DNA from: a virus
IMG/VR virus record: IMGVR_UViG_3300006350_000047
Coordinates: 1-28,423 of that record
Reading direction: 5' to 3' (one strand)
DNA: 28,423 bases
Positions 1 through 6,703 of the stretch are shown in pieces. How positions within the stretch are numbered: the stretch's first letter is position 1; every line of letters begins with the position of its first letter. A program made the position numbers and the translations under genes. A model generated the notes under the pieces. It was not told the origin of the DNA and searched no databases. It worked only from the letters and a program-made list of their open reading frames with translations.

Positions 1-45
1 ATCTTCTCCTTTATTATTTCATTGTTTGCAAATCATCTACCTGTC

Positions 46-255
46 ATGTACGTTCAAGTACCACAGTGGGCAGATGATTGGGCAGTGTGTGCTGTAGATA
101 TACCTGACGCTAAGTGTCATTGGTATGTTGTTGCACCTGATAATACATTTGGAGAAGGATTTAGTTGGGAAGAAGCACCTTGGTTTGATGCTAATGGTCT
201 CAGTGATGTAGCACCTATGCAAAAAGAAACCGTGGTACAAAAATTACAACATTAA
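46..255 (+). CDS. Conserved-type small protein of unknown function, possibly cut at its 5' end
   Basis: This is an acidic, Trp-rich protein of about 69 residues if it starts at the ATG at 46. The frame stays open to base 1, and the upstream codons (1-45) would encode a hydrophobic stretch rich in Ile, Phe and Leu, so the gene may begin before the window and carry an N-terminal membrane segment. No clear ribosome binding site precedes the ATG, so the start is uncertain. I do not recognise the family. It ends 4 bases before the next gene and is probably co-transcribed with it. Confidence 0.55.
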   Translation: MYVQVPQWADDWAVCAVDIPDAKCHWYVVAPDNTFGEGFSWEEAPWFDANGLSDVAPMQKETVVQKLQH

Positions 256-259
256 CATT

Positions 260-559
260 ATGAAAGATCAAGCATCAGTAGGAAAAGAGTCCTCTGCTAT
301 CAAATATGATAGAGCATTATCTCTATTCACAGAGTCAGTAATGAAACCAGACCATGACCTTCGTGGTTGTGCACATAACCAAGGTTGTTATGATGAATTA
401 ATGGAGATACGTGAACACGTTTTAGAGTATCTTAGAACATTAAAAGAAGTCACACATCATACTAATCCAGATGAGAGTGATGAATTAGAAACTGAAAAAT
501 TAATTGCAGCAAAGGACAAAACAGATGTAGAATCTCTACGATATACAAAGTGGAGATAG
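260..559 (+). CDS. Hypothetical protein, 99 aa
   Basis: A soluble, charged protein with no membrane segment or signal peptide. Residues from about 25 on look mostly helical, with two Cys (in the stretch GCAHNQGC, residues 36-43) that could be a metal or disulphide pair. It lies between two other small genes: the stop at 559 abuts the ATG at 560. I do not recognise a family and assign no function. Codon usage matches the neighbours and the frame is intact, so it is very likely a real gene. Confidence 0.7.
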   Translation: MKDQASVGKESSAIKYDRALSLFTESVMKPDHDLRGCAHNQGCYDELMEIREHVLEYLRTLKEVTHHTNPDESDELETEKLIAAKDKTDVESLRYTKWR

Positions 560-1033
560 ATGAGCGACGTTAATTTTAACGAACACAAAGTGTTTCGTGA
601 GACAGAAGATGTTATCTTCTATGATATATCTGTAGAGGAATCAAACGCTGCTGATCTTGTAGTGCATACAGGTCCTGCTATCTCACCTCCACCTGATTGT
701 GTAGGAGGTAAACAGTTTTACATTCATAGTTTTCAAGATGATTGTAATCGTGTAGTATCAGGTGAAAGAACCTTTGAGTTGATCAATAGAGATTGGAAGA
801 ATCAATACCATATAGTACATCTTAATAGACACAGTGGTGCTTTAGTAATACCACGTAATACATTTCATAGGTCAGTGTCAGGTAAGGATGGATCTATAGT
901 AATCAATCAAGCAACAAGGTATCCTGGTTTCGATCCTCATGCTGAGTTCTATCCAGTATCCACAGCAGAGAACAGAGAATTGTATAATATACTAAGAAAT
1001 GTGAATCCTGTTATACATACTTTAGGTGAGTAA
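560..1033 (+). CDS. Cupin-like protein, 157 aa
   Basis: The middle of the protein (about residues 50-120) has the short alternating hydrophobic strands expected of a single cupin/jelly-roll barrel. It includes the pattern ALVIPRNTFHRS near residues 94-105, which resembles the second cupin motif (G-x-x-x-x-P-x-x-x-x-H). The first cupin motif is weak, with one His (FYIHSF, near residue 55) rather than the usual HxH, so metal binding and catalysis are uncertain. The start directly follows the previous stop. The fold call comes from reading the pattern, not from a database match; the substrate is unknown. Confidence 0.6.
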   Translation: MSDVNFNEHKVFRETEDVIFYDISVEESNAADLVVHTGPAISPPPDCVGGKQFYIHSFQDDCNRVVSGERTFELINRDWKNQYHIVHLNRHSGALVIPRNTFHRSVSGKDGSIVINQATRYPGFDPHAEFYPVSTAENRELYNILRNVNPVIHTLGE

Positions 1034-1041
1034 ATCAAAAC

Positions 1042-1650
1042 ATGGATCAAGATGAAGCGATGTTTGGTGCTGAGGTAAAACCACAGAAACCAAAGAGAAA
1101 AACAAATTGGACTAAGATAGGTGTTGTAATTGTTAGTACACTAGTTGGTCTTTCACATATTGGTATGATCGGTACGATTGCCAATCGTAGAACTACAAAA
1201 CTACCAGAAATTAATCTACCTGTAGGTCCTTATACTTCTTATCAAGTTGAAGCAAGTAAAGAAGGATATAAGATTGCTTATAAATCAAATGACCCGAAAG
1301 TCATGTATACCACTAAGGATATTAAAACTAAAGGTGGTTTCCTAGGACTTTCAAACAACACTCAGAAGAGTGTCGAAGAGTATACTATGACTGGAGATGT
1401 TCATATTAAACCAGAGTCATCACAAGCAAGTAAAGGTACTTTAAAATCAGAAGCATGTATCGAAGCAATCGGTGCTGCAAAAGGAACAGGTAAACTTGTA
1501 GGTACTAGTATGGGTGCTGCTGCTGCACCTGCTGTGAGTGGTATTCCTTTCGTAGGTTGGGTTGCTGCAGGTTGGATAGCAATGTTCGGTGGAGAACAAG
1601 GTGCACAGATAGGTGGTAACATGGCAGAAGATCTTAACAAAAATTGTTAG
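1042..1650 (+). CDS. Membrane-anchored protein with C-terminal glycine-rich hydrophobic region, 202 aa
   Basis: After about 24 mostly charged residues there is one clear membrane helix (residues 25-45, IGVVIVSTLVGLSHIG). A mainly hydrophilic domain of about 90 residues follows. The C-terminus (residues 145-192) is rich in Gly and Ala with GxxxG-type spacing (LVGTSMGAAAAP, GWVAAGWIAMFGG), like a glycine zipper that can insert in or pack against a membrane. It ends with Cys. The positive-inside rule suggests the short N-terminus is cytoplasmic and the larger part lies in the periplasm. I do not recognise the family. A role at the envelope during infection or entry is only an inference. Confidence 0.65.
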   Translation: MDQDEAMFGAEVKPQKPKRKTNWTKIGVVIVSTLVGLSHIGMIGTIANRRTTKLPEINLPVGPYTSYQVEASKEGYKIAYKSNDPKVMYTTKDIKTKGGFLGLSNNTQKSVEEYTMTGDVHIKPESSQASKGTLKSEACIEAIGAAKGTGKLVGTSMGAAAAPAVSGIPFVGWVAAGWIAMFGGEQGAQIGGNMAEDLNKNC

Positions 1651-1683
1651 ATATATATTAAGTAACAAAACTTAACATATTAA

Positions 1684-1791
1684 ATGATCGGAGCACTCTC
1701 TACATTGAAGATGGTAGGGTTAATACTAGTAAATGTAACAGTACTGACAACAGTAGTGATACTAACCCTACAATATGTCATCAAAGAATAA
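1684..1791 (+). CDS. Single-helix membrane microprotein, 35 aa
   Basis: An ATG at 1684 opens a 35-codon frame ending with TAA at 1789-1791. Almost all of it is one hydrophobic helix (MVGLILVNVTVLTTVVIL), followed by a short polar tail. There is no strong ribosome binding site. The same DNA carries a 9-base inverted repeat (1714-1722 with 1763-1771) enclosing a second 5-base hairpin (1742-1746 with 1751-1755), so part of the signal could be RNA structure rather than protein. Size and composition resemble other small membrane proteins in this window. Confidence 0.4.
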   Translation: MIGALSTLKMVGLILVNVTVLTTVVILTLQYVIKE

Positions 1792-1792
1792 C

Positions 1793-1821
1793 TTGACAAC
1801 TGTTTAGTATAGTGGTATACT
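1793..1821 (+). promoter_or_regulatory. Near-consensus sigma-70-type promoter overlapping a palindrome
   Basis: TTGACA at 1793-1798 and TATACT at 1816-1821 are separated by exactly 17 bases. A perfect 9-base inverted repeat, TTTAGTATA (1803-1811) and TATACTAAA (1816-1824) with a 4-base GTGG loop, covers the spacer and the -10 box, which is where an operator would block RNA polymerase. CTAAATA (1820-1826), a late-promoter-like motif of T4-type cyanophages, overlaps it. Transcription would run into the leader of the secreted protein at 1943. Confidence 0.7.
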
Positions 1822-1840
1822 AAATAAATTCATAACAAAG

Positions 1841-1925
1841 GGATCGAAAGATCGTGCCCCTGCGTATGTAAAAGTACCCCATGTCGGGGGTGCTATCATC
1901 CGCAAGGGTTTTTTATTGCCTTGCG
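1841..1925 (+). promoter_or_regulatory. Structured 5' leader, candidate attenuator
   Basis: The leader before the ATG at 1943 can form several hairpins: GATC pairing across GAAA (1842-1853); ACCCC (1876-1880) with GGGGT (1887-1891); and CGCAAGG (1901-1907), which can pair downstream with CCTTGCG (1919-1925) or, with one bulge, upstream with CCCTGCG (1858-1864). T6 at 1909-1914 directly follows CGCAAGGG. The upstream pairing would therefore look like an intrinsic terminator, and the downstream pairing would break it up. This mutually exclusive arrangement suggests attenuation. No known riboswitch class is recognised. Confidence 0.45.
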
Positions 1926-1942
1926 AGATAATTCAAACAAAC

Positions 1943-2302
1943 ATGTCTTTTAAATCAACAATCGCTGCAGTAGCAGCAACTCCTCTTCTAGTATCTGGTG
2001 CAGCTTTTGCTGGTCCATATGTCAATTTGGAAGCAAGTGGTTCATATCCTGATGGAGCATATACATCTGGTGCATTAGAAGCACAGGTCGGATACGAAGG
2101 AGAAACACCTAGTGGACTTGGATGGTACGTATCTGGTGGTCCTACAGTGACTCACACAGAATCTGCTGACGAGTTCGGTGACGTTGAACTAATAGGATAC
2201 CTTGGTGGTTCTTATGATAAGTTCTATGGAGAAATCTCTGGCGTAACTGCTGAAGATAACATTGACTGGGGTGCTAAAGCAGGTGTGAAGTTCACATTCT
2301 AA
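1943..2302 (+). CDS. Secreted or outer-membrane beta-strand protein, 119 aa
   Basis: The ATG at 1943 begins a typical Sec signal peptide: Lys at position 4, a hydrophobic Ala/Val/Leu core, and cleavage after AFA near residue 23. The mature part (about 96 residues) has alternating Gly/aromatic beta strands (YVNLEASGSY, LGWYVSGGP, YDKFYGEISG) and ends in Phe (AGVKFTF), like the C-terminal signal of outer-membrane beta-barrel proteins. This suggests export by the host Sec pathway and insertion in, or association with, the outer membrane. The gene has its own promoter, leader and terminator. A longer TTG start at 1916 is possible but falls in the leader hairpin and would bury the signal peptide. 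Confidence 0.75.
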   Translation: MSFKSTIAAVAATPLLVSGAAFAGPYVNLEASGSYPDGAYTSGALEAQVGYEGETPSGLGWYVSGGPTVTHTESADEFGDVELIGYLGGSYDKFYGEISGVTAEDNIDWGAKAGVKFTF

Positions 2303-2331
2303 ATAACTCTGGTTCGAGATGGATCAATTAT

Positions 2332-2357
2332 GAGGGGTGCTTGACACCCCTCTTTTT
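2332..2357 (+). terminator. Strong intrinsic terminator after the secreted-protein gene
   Basis: GAGGGGTG (2332-2339) and CACCCCTC (2345-2352) form a perfect 8-bp GC-rich stem with a 5-base loop, followed by T5 (2353-2357). It ends the unit that starts at 1793. Confidence 0.88.
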
Positions 2358-2369
2358 ATTTGCTATTAT
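2341..2369 (+). promoter_or_regulatory. Promoter overlapping the terminator, driving the glutaredoxin operon
   Basis: TTGACA (2341-2346) lies in the loop and 3' arm of the terminator hairpin. TATTAT (2364-2369, one mismatch to TATAAT) follows after exactly 17 bases. The start point would be near 2376, about 40 bases before the ATG at 2416. The spacing matches the other promoters in this window. Confidence 0.55.
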
Positions 2370-2415
2370 AAATTCGCCTTTATATAAATTAAATTAAAAG
2401 CACTAAAATAGAAGC

Positions 2416-2658
2416 ATGTTAAGCAACATTACTGTGTATTCCAAGGATAGATGTCCTTATTGTCAAAAGGTTTGTGAATTATTTGATAGTTTAGAAGTAA
2501 ATTATGTGGTGTACAAACTAGACACACACTTTGATAGACACGCTTTCGTAGAAGAATTTGGTGGAGATGCTACATTTCCTCAAGTTACAATAGGCACCCT
2601 TAGAATAGGTGGGTCTAAAGAAACAGTTACTTATTTAAAAGAACATGGATTGGTATGA
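2416..2658 (+). CDS. grx: Glutaredoxin
   Basis: At 80 residues this has the normal length of a single-domain glutaredoxin. It begins with a beta strand (ITVYSK), then the active site CPYC at residues 13-16, the cis-proline loop TFPQV at 53-57, and the glutathione-binding GGS near 65-67. It would reduce disulphides or glutathionylated proteins in the host cytoplasm. In T4-type phages such proteins usually supply electrons to ribonucleotide reductase, which is not in this window. It is the first gene after the promoter at 2341-2369, and its end overlaps the next start by 14 bases, so the two are likely coupled in translation. Confidence 0.93.
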   Translation: MLSNITVYSKDRCPYCQKVCELFDSLEVNYVVYKLDTHFDRHAFVEEFGGDATFPQVTIGTLRIGGSKETVTYLKEHGLV

Positions 2659-3010
2659 AGACGAATTCTACCCCTTGGTAGAACGTGCTATCGAAGAGTC
2701 CTTTAATGACAGGTACTTATTCAATTGTTATCAGTACCTCAAAGGAAACAAAGCAACTAAACCACAGGTTAGAAGGTTCTGTGAGAGTTCAACAGCAGCA
2801 GAACTAAGTCAAACAACTCTTGAACTAGAGCAGTATATTAAGGGAGGAGATCCTACTCTACGTGAAGCTTATGGTCACATACCCAAACCAAAAGCACGTA
2901 AGATTAAAACTTATCTTTATAAAATTTTAGAGGATGCATGGAAGTATGAACTCGAACGAAAACCAGGAAGGAAACCCAAAAAAAGAGGTCGGAAAGTTCT
3001 CTCTAAATAA
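2645..3010 (+). CDS. Hypothetical helical protein with basic C-terminus, 121 aa
   Basis: The N-terminal half is acidic and helical. The last 20 or so residues are strongly basic (KPGRKPKKRGRK), resembling an AT-hook-like or nucleic-acid-binding tail (GRKP and RGRK). It overlaps the glutaredoxin gene by 14 bases and is followed by a good ribosome binding site for the next gene. No family is recognised. DNA binding is an inference from the tail alone. Confidence 0.7.
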   Translation: MDWYEDEFYPLVERAIEESFNDRYLFNCYQYLKGNKATKPQVRRFCESSTAAELSQTTLELEQYIKGGDPTLREAYGHIPKPKARKIKTYLYKILEDAWKYELERKPGRKPKKRGRKVLSK

Positions 3011-3023
3011 AGGTGAGGAGTTC

Positions 3024-3380
3024 ATGCTTCGTAGGAGGTCGAGCAAAGAACCAAAAAATGACGAGACAGTACTAGTTTTACAGCAAGGAGGTAAAGTCAT
3101 GGATATGGCAGTTGTTCTTACCATGTCTACACTGATGGTAATTGGTGGGACAATTATGGGTTTTATAATTGGTTGGTTTGCTAATACTTATTATCTCAAT
3201 TACATCGAAGCTCTTGAGGAGAAAGAAGATGATGAAGAACTCGTTAAAATACAAGGACATCCAGAAATGATGGATGGCGATGGTAATCCCATTCCATTTC
3301 AAGTAGCAAAACTTATCAGCGTCGAATTTGAACCAAAGGATGCATTTACTAATGACCCCTTTACAGATTCGGATGATTGA
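3024..3380 (+). CDS. Membrane-anchored hypothetical protein, 118 aa (or 94 aa from an internal start)
   Basis: One membrane helix (VLTMSTLMVIGGTIMGFIIG) is followed by an acidic, probably cytoplasmic domain ending in Asp-rich residues. Two starts are plausible. ATG 3024 has AGGTGAGGAG just upstream (3011-3020) and leaves 13 bases after the previous stop. ATG 3099 has an almost perfect AAGGAGGT (3085-3092) with 6 bases of spacing and puts the helix at the very N-terminus. Both may be used. The frame also reads back into the preceding gene, but a start there would overlap a confident gene. No family is recognised. Confidence 0.65.
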   Translation: MLRRRSSKEPKNDETVLVLQQGGKVMDMAVVLTMSTLMVIGGTIMGFIIGWFANTYYLNYIEALEEKEDDEELVKIQGHPEMMDGDGNPIPFQVAKLISVEFEPKDAFTNDPFTDSDD

Positions 3381-3388
3381 TATATAAT
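3360..3388 (+). promoter_or_regulatory. Sigma-70-type promoter before the gene at 3409
   Basis: TTTACA (3360-3365, one mismatch) and a perfect TATAAT (3383-3388) are 17 bases apart, overlapping the end of the upstream gene. The expected start near 3395 is just before the ATG at 3409. Confidence 0.55.
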
Positions 3389-3408
3389 ATTACTATTGAC
3401 ATAGAATT

Positions 3409-3834
3409 ATGAAACTTTTGATTTCTGAAATTATTAGGAAGGCATCTAATGCCAAAACTAAAGCAGAGAAGATTAAGATACTACAAGACAATAATAGTCA
3501 AGCACTACGTTCAGTTCTCAAGTGGAACTTTGAACCTGCTATTGTATCTGACTTACCAGAGGGTGATGTACCATTTACAAGGAATGATGCACCTATGGGA
3601 ACCGAGCATACAATGCTTGAGAGAGAAGCAAGGAATCTTTGGAGATTCATTAAAGGTGCTAACTCTCTTAGTAGATTTAAACGTGAACAGTTGTTTGTTC
3701 AAATGCTAGAAGGACTTCATGAAAGTGAAGCAGATATAGTATGCCTTGTTAAGGATAAGCAATTGCATAAGAAGTATAGAATTACTAAATCAGTTGTAAC
3801 CTCAGCGTTCCCTAACATCCAGTGGTCTGAATGA
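3409..3834 (+). CDS. Conserved-type phage protein of unknown function, 141 aa
   Basis: A soluble, mostly helical protein. The N-terminus (residues 1-40) is Lys-rich and helical; the middle carries a Pro/Asp-rich loop around residues 50-65; the C-terminal half is helical again (LWRFIKGANSLSRFKREQLF). The layout resembles an uncharacterised family common in T4-type phages (I think DUF6433, from memory and not checked). It is the first gene after the promoter at 3360-3388. Its TGA overlaps the next ATG (ATGA at 3831-3834), so the genes are coupled. Confidence 0.72.
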   Translation: MKLLISEIIRKASNAKTKAEKIKILQDNNSQALRSVLKWNFEPAIVSDLPEGDVPFTRNDAPMGTEHTMLEREARNLWRFIKGANSLSRFKREQLFVQMLEGLHESEADIVCLVKDKQLHKKYRITKSVVTSAFPNIQWSE

Positions 3835-4187
3835 CAACAGAAGTTAAACCCCCTAACAAATCACCAGAACCTTTACTAAAGTTTAGTGAGGATGATTCTT
3901 ACAATTATCAGATCAAAGTGTTTCTTCAAAACATTAAACCTGAGAGCGTTGATCCTAATAAATATCCACAAGGCACTGCTTTAGTTGAATATACTATTGG
4001 GTCGGAGACAATCCATGACTTAGTGATGTCTCAGAAGAGTTCAAACATCTTCGATGCATATTATGATAAACTCAAAACATTGGGTGGCAAACTATTGAAA
4101 ATTAATAGTTGGTATGGTACAATCAGTCCAAAACTTTGGAATGCAAATCCAAAACCTAAATCTCGTAGAGGCAAACGCAATGGATGA
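3831..4187 (+). CDS. Hypothetical protein, 118 aa
   Basis: A soluble protein with a Pro-rich N-terminus, a central alpha/beta-looking region and a basic C-terminal tail (KPKSRRGKR). It starts by ATGA overlap with the preceding gene and overlaps the next by 8 bases, so it is firmly embedded in the operon. No family is recognised. The basic tail could bind nucleic acid, but nothing else supports that. Confidence 0.68.
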   Translation: MTTEVKPPNKSPEPLLKFSEDDSYNYQIKVFLQNIKPESVDPNKYPQGTALVEYTIGSETIHDLVMSQKSSNIFDAYYDKLKTLGGKLLKINSWYGTISPKLWNANPKPKSRRGKRNG

Positions 4188-4368
4188 TTACGAAATCAAA
4201 GCAAGAGAAGTATGTATGACTTCCTTGTCTCATTCTAAGGTACAGTTTGACAATAAAGCATATACTTTTTGTCAAAAAGCAATTGATGTAGGTGACATCA
4301 AATGGAATACTTCTGAGGAAGATATCAAAACCATGTACGGTTATTACAAAGACCAAGGTTTCATTTAA
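4180..4368 (+). CDS. Small hypothetical protein, 62 aa
   Basis: The ATG at 4180 lies 8 bases inside the end of the upstream gene, the normal pattern in this operon. Longer versions of the frame would overlap that gene by more than 70 bases and are less likely. The protein is small, soluble and helical, with two Cys (residues 12 and 31). It lies directly before thyX. No function can be assigned. Confidence 0.65.
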   Translation: MDDYEIKAREVCMTSLSHSKVQFDNKAYTFCQKAIDVGDIKWNTSEEDIKTMYGYYKDQGFI

Positions 4369-4371
4369 TTT

Positions 4372-4998
4372 ATGGTAAAACTTATTAGTATTACTCCTGA
4401 TGCTGAAAAGACAATGGGGTTCATCGCTAGGGTATCTAATCCTAAGAACCAAGAGAACCCAAATGTATCAGGACTGTTGAGTTATTGTATCAAACATCAG
4501 CATTGGTCTGTGTTTGAGCAAGCACATATGACTTTAGAAATCGAGACAACTAGAGGTCTCGGTGCACAGATCTTGAGACATAGATCTTTTACATTCCAAG
4601 AATTTAGTCAGAGATATGCTGACACTAACATGTTAGGAAGCATACCTATACCAGATTTAAGGAGACAAGACAAAACCAATCGCCAAAATTCTATCAATGA
4701 TATCCCCAAGAATCAAAAGGAGAATCTCCAAAAGAACATTGCTCGTTACTTCGCTGAAGGAATTGATCTTTATAATGAACTCATCCGTGAGGGCATTGCG
4801 AAGGAATGTGCGAGGTTTGTTCTCCCTTTAGCAACACCAACCAAGATTTATATGACAGGTAGTATACGTTCTTGGATTCACTACATAGAATTACGTTCTG
4901 CTCATGGTACTCAGAAAGAGCACATGGATATAGTAGAAGATTGTAGAACTGTATTTAAAGAACAGTTACCTGTAGTATCGGAGGCATTATCATGGTAG
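4372..4998 (+). CDS. thyX: Flavin-dependent thymidylate synthase ThyX
   Basis: ThyX makes dTMP from dUMP using methylene-tetrahydrofolate, FAD and NADPH, supplying thymidine for replication. The 208-residue protein has the family signature RHRX7S at residues 69-79 (RHRSFTFQEFS) followed by Arg81. The C-terminal region has the usual substrate-binding pattern (RFVLPLATPTK, then IRSWIHYIELRSAHGTQKEH). Length is normal for phage and bacterial ThyX. It lies in the nucleotide/DNA part of the operon and overlaps ho1 by 7 bases. ThyX is a common cyanophage gene. Confidence 0.95.
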   Translation: MVKLISITPDAEKTMGFIARVSNPKNQENPNVSGLLSYCIKHQHWSVFEQAHMTLEIETTRGLGAQILRHRSFTFQEFSQRYADTNMLGSIPIPDLRRQDKTNRQNSINDIPKNQKENLQKNIARYFAEGIDLYNELIREGIAKECARFVLPLATPTKIYMTGSIRSWIHYIELRSAHGTQKEHMDIVEDCRTVFKEQLPVVSEALSW

Positions 4999-5702
4999 AG
5001 GACTTTGCAAAGCAAATTAAAGTAGGTACTAAAAAGTCACACTCTGCAGCAGAGAACACTAAGTTCGTTGCATCATTCCTGAGAGGGGTTGTAAACAAGG
5101 AGAGTTATAGAACCTTAGTTGCTAACCTATACTTCGTTTACACTGCCTTAGAGGACGTTGCAGAGCACTTAAAAGAGAACGATGAAGTGAGTCCATTATT
5201 GTTTAATGAACTAAAACGTCATAAGTCATTAGCAAAAGATTTAGATTACTTTTATGGAGAAGGGTGGCATGAAAACATATATCCTAGTCCTGCTACCAAA
5301 AGATATATTGATAGGATAAGAGAGATTGGTCGTCAAGAACCATACCTATTCATAGGACACCATTACACTAGGTACATGGGTGATCTATCAGGTGGGCAGA
5401 TACTTAAAGGTATTGCAAAGAGATCATTGAAATTAGATGATGAAGCATTTAATTTCTATGAGTTCAAAGATATACTTAATCCAGTTGACTTTAAAAATAA
5501 CTATAGGGGTACATTAAATTGTTTGCCCTTGACACAAACGCAAGTTGATGCCATAATAACTGAAGCAAATTATGCTTTCAGATTAAACATGTATATGTTT
5601 GATGAGTTAGCAGGTGATGCTGCTAAATCAACACTACAAATTATCCTAGGATTCCTAGGAGATTTCTTATCAGAGATGATTGTATCTAAGAGGTTTAGGT
5701 AA
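4992..5702 (+). CDS. ho1: Heme oxygenase, biliverdin-forming
   Basis: It opens heme to biliverdin IX-alpha with release of CO and iron, using reduced ferredoxin in cyanobacteria. At 236 residues it matches cyanobacterial HO1. The proximal heme ligand is His17 (KKSHSAAE), and the distal helix motif YMGDLSGGQ is at residues 128-136 with the flexible Gly residues intact, so the enzyme looks active. It starts inside the end of thyX and abuts the next gene at 5702. The product biliverdin is the substrate of the PcyA-type reductase encoded at 26303-26977, giving the phage a two-step route from heme to phycocyanobilin. Confidence 0.95.
   Translation: MVEDFAKQIKVGTKKSHSAAENTKFVASFLRGVVNKESYRTLVANLYFVYTALEDVAEHLKENDEVSPLLFNELKRHKSLAKDLDYFYGEGWHENIYPSPATKRYIDRIREIGRQEPYLFIGHHYTRYMGDLSGGQILKGIAKRSLKLDDEAFNFYEFKDILNPVDFKNNYRGTLNCLPLTQTQVDAIITEANYAFRLNMYMFDELAGDAAKSTLQIILGFLGDFLSEMIVSKRFR
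5529..5557 (+). promoter_or_regulatory. Possible internal promoter in ho1, upstream of the phoH group
   Basis: TTGACA (5529-5534) and CATAAT (5552-5557, one mismatch) are exactly 17 bases apart within the ho1 coding region, about 145 bases before the gene at 5702. The same spacing at intergenic promoters in this window raises its credibility, but coding constraint could also explain it. Confidence 0.35.
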
Positions 5703-5950
5703 TGCCACTTTATGAATTTAGAAATAAAGAGACAGGAGAAATCACCGAAGAACGGATGTCTTTTACTGTCTTAGATAAATATAAGGAGGATAACCCTCAC
5801 TTAGAGCAATATCATTCCACTTATCCTGGTTTGGTTGCTGATGCTCATGTAAGAGACAAGAGACCAGATGGTTTCAAAGATGTTCTTAAGAGTATTAAGA
5901 AAGCAAATCCTGGTTCAACTATCGACACTTCCTTTACAAGCAACATCTAA
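5702..5950 (+). CDS. Hypothetical protein, 82 aa
   Basis: The N-terminus (MPLYEFRNKETGEITEERMS) resembles the first strands of FmdB-type zinc-ribbon regulatory proteins (MPxYEYxCxxCG), but the Cys residues are absent, so a zinc site is not possible. The rest is hydrophilic with a conserved-looking RPDGFKDVLKSIKKANPG segment (residues 54-71). It sits between ho1 and phoH with 1- and 0-base junctions and is therefore co-translated with them. The likeness to FmdB is only a pattern resemblance. Confidence 0.65.
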   Translation: MPLYEFRNKETGEITEERMSFTVLDKYKEDNPHLEQYHSTYPGLVADAHVRDKRPDGFKDVLKSIKKANPGSTIDTSFTSNI

Positions 5951-6703
5951 ATGCCACGTAGAAAGAAAACTTCTGATTTCGATTTCGTAAACAGTTCCCC
6001 TAAGAAGATGAGACGTAAGAAACCCATTAACTCAGAACAATTAACTGACATCAAACCTCTGACCGACAATCAGAAGTTAGTTTTTGATGCTTACGAAGAG
6101 AATAAGAACCTATTCTTATATGGTTGTGCAGGTACAGGTAAAACATTCATTGCAATGTACCTAGCATTAAAAGAGATTCTATCTAACAAGACACCGTACG
6201 AGAAACTTTATGTTGTACGTTCACTTGTACCTACTAGGGAGATTGGTTTCCTACCAGGAGATCATGAAGATAAAGCACATCTTTACCAAATACCTTACCA
6301 GAATATGGTAAAGTATATGTTCAAGATGCCTGATGATCCTGCATTTGAAATGCTTTACGATAATCTAAAAGCACAAGAAACAATCTCTTTCTGGAGTACT
6401 TCTTTCTTACGTGGTACTACTCTTGACAATGCTATAGTAATTGTTGATGAGTGTCAAAATTTAAACTTTCATGAGTTAGATTCAATCATGACTCGTGTAG
6501 GTAATGATTCTAAAATCATCTTTGCAGGTGACGTAGCACAGACAGACCTAGTTAAGACCAATGAAAAGAATGGTATCTTAGATTTCATGAAGATACTTGA
6601 GATCATGGATGAGTTCGCTAACATTGAGTTCGATGTCAACGATATTGTTAGAAGTGGTTTAATTAGAAACTACATAGTAACTAAGTTACAGATAGGTCTT
6701 TAA
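5951..6703 (+). CDS. phoH: PhoH-like ATPase
   Basis: A 250-residue P-loop ATPase with Walker A GCAGTGKT at residues 58-65 and Walker B AIVIVDECQN at 161-170. The downstream DSKIIFAGDVAQTDL segment is typical of PhoH/superfamily-1-like ATPases. The first 30 residues are a basic extension. PhoH is among the most widespread genes in marine phages. Its biochemical role in infection is not settled; links to phosphate stress and RNA metabolism have been proposed. It overlaps the exonuclease gene by one base (TAATG). Confidence 0.92.
   Translation: MPRRKKTSDFDFVNSSPKKMRRKKPINSEQLTDIKPLTDNQKLVFDAYEENKNLFLYGCAGTGKTFIAMYLALKEILSNKTPYEKLYVVRSLVPTREIGFLPGDHEDKAHLYQIPYQNMVKYMFKMPDDPAFEMLYDNLKAQETISFWSTSFLRGTTLDNAIVIVDECQNLNFHELDSIMTRVGNDSKIIFAGDVAQTDLVKTNEKNGILDFMKILEIMDEFANIEFDVNDIVRSGLIRNYIVTKLQIGL

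Noticed and set aside
2299-2305. CTAAATA late-type motifs at stop codons (also at 3003-3009 and 9473-9479)
   Set aside because: They arise from TAA followed by ATA or from AAA TAA at gene ends in AT-rich DNA, with no suitably placed downstream start except possibly at 3003; not counted as promoters.
3393-3422. TTGACA just before the ATG at 3409
   Set aside because: No -10 match lies 17 bases downstream, and a start there would fall inside the gene; the pair at 3360-3388 is better.
5702-5760. Zinc ribbon at the N-terminus of the 82-residue protein
   Set aside because: The opening residues look like FmdB-type proteins but every zinc-binding Cys is missing.
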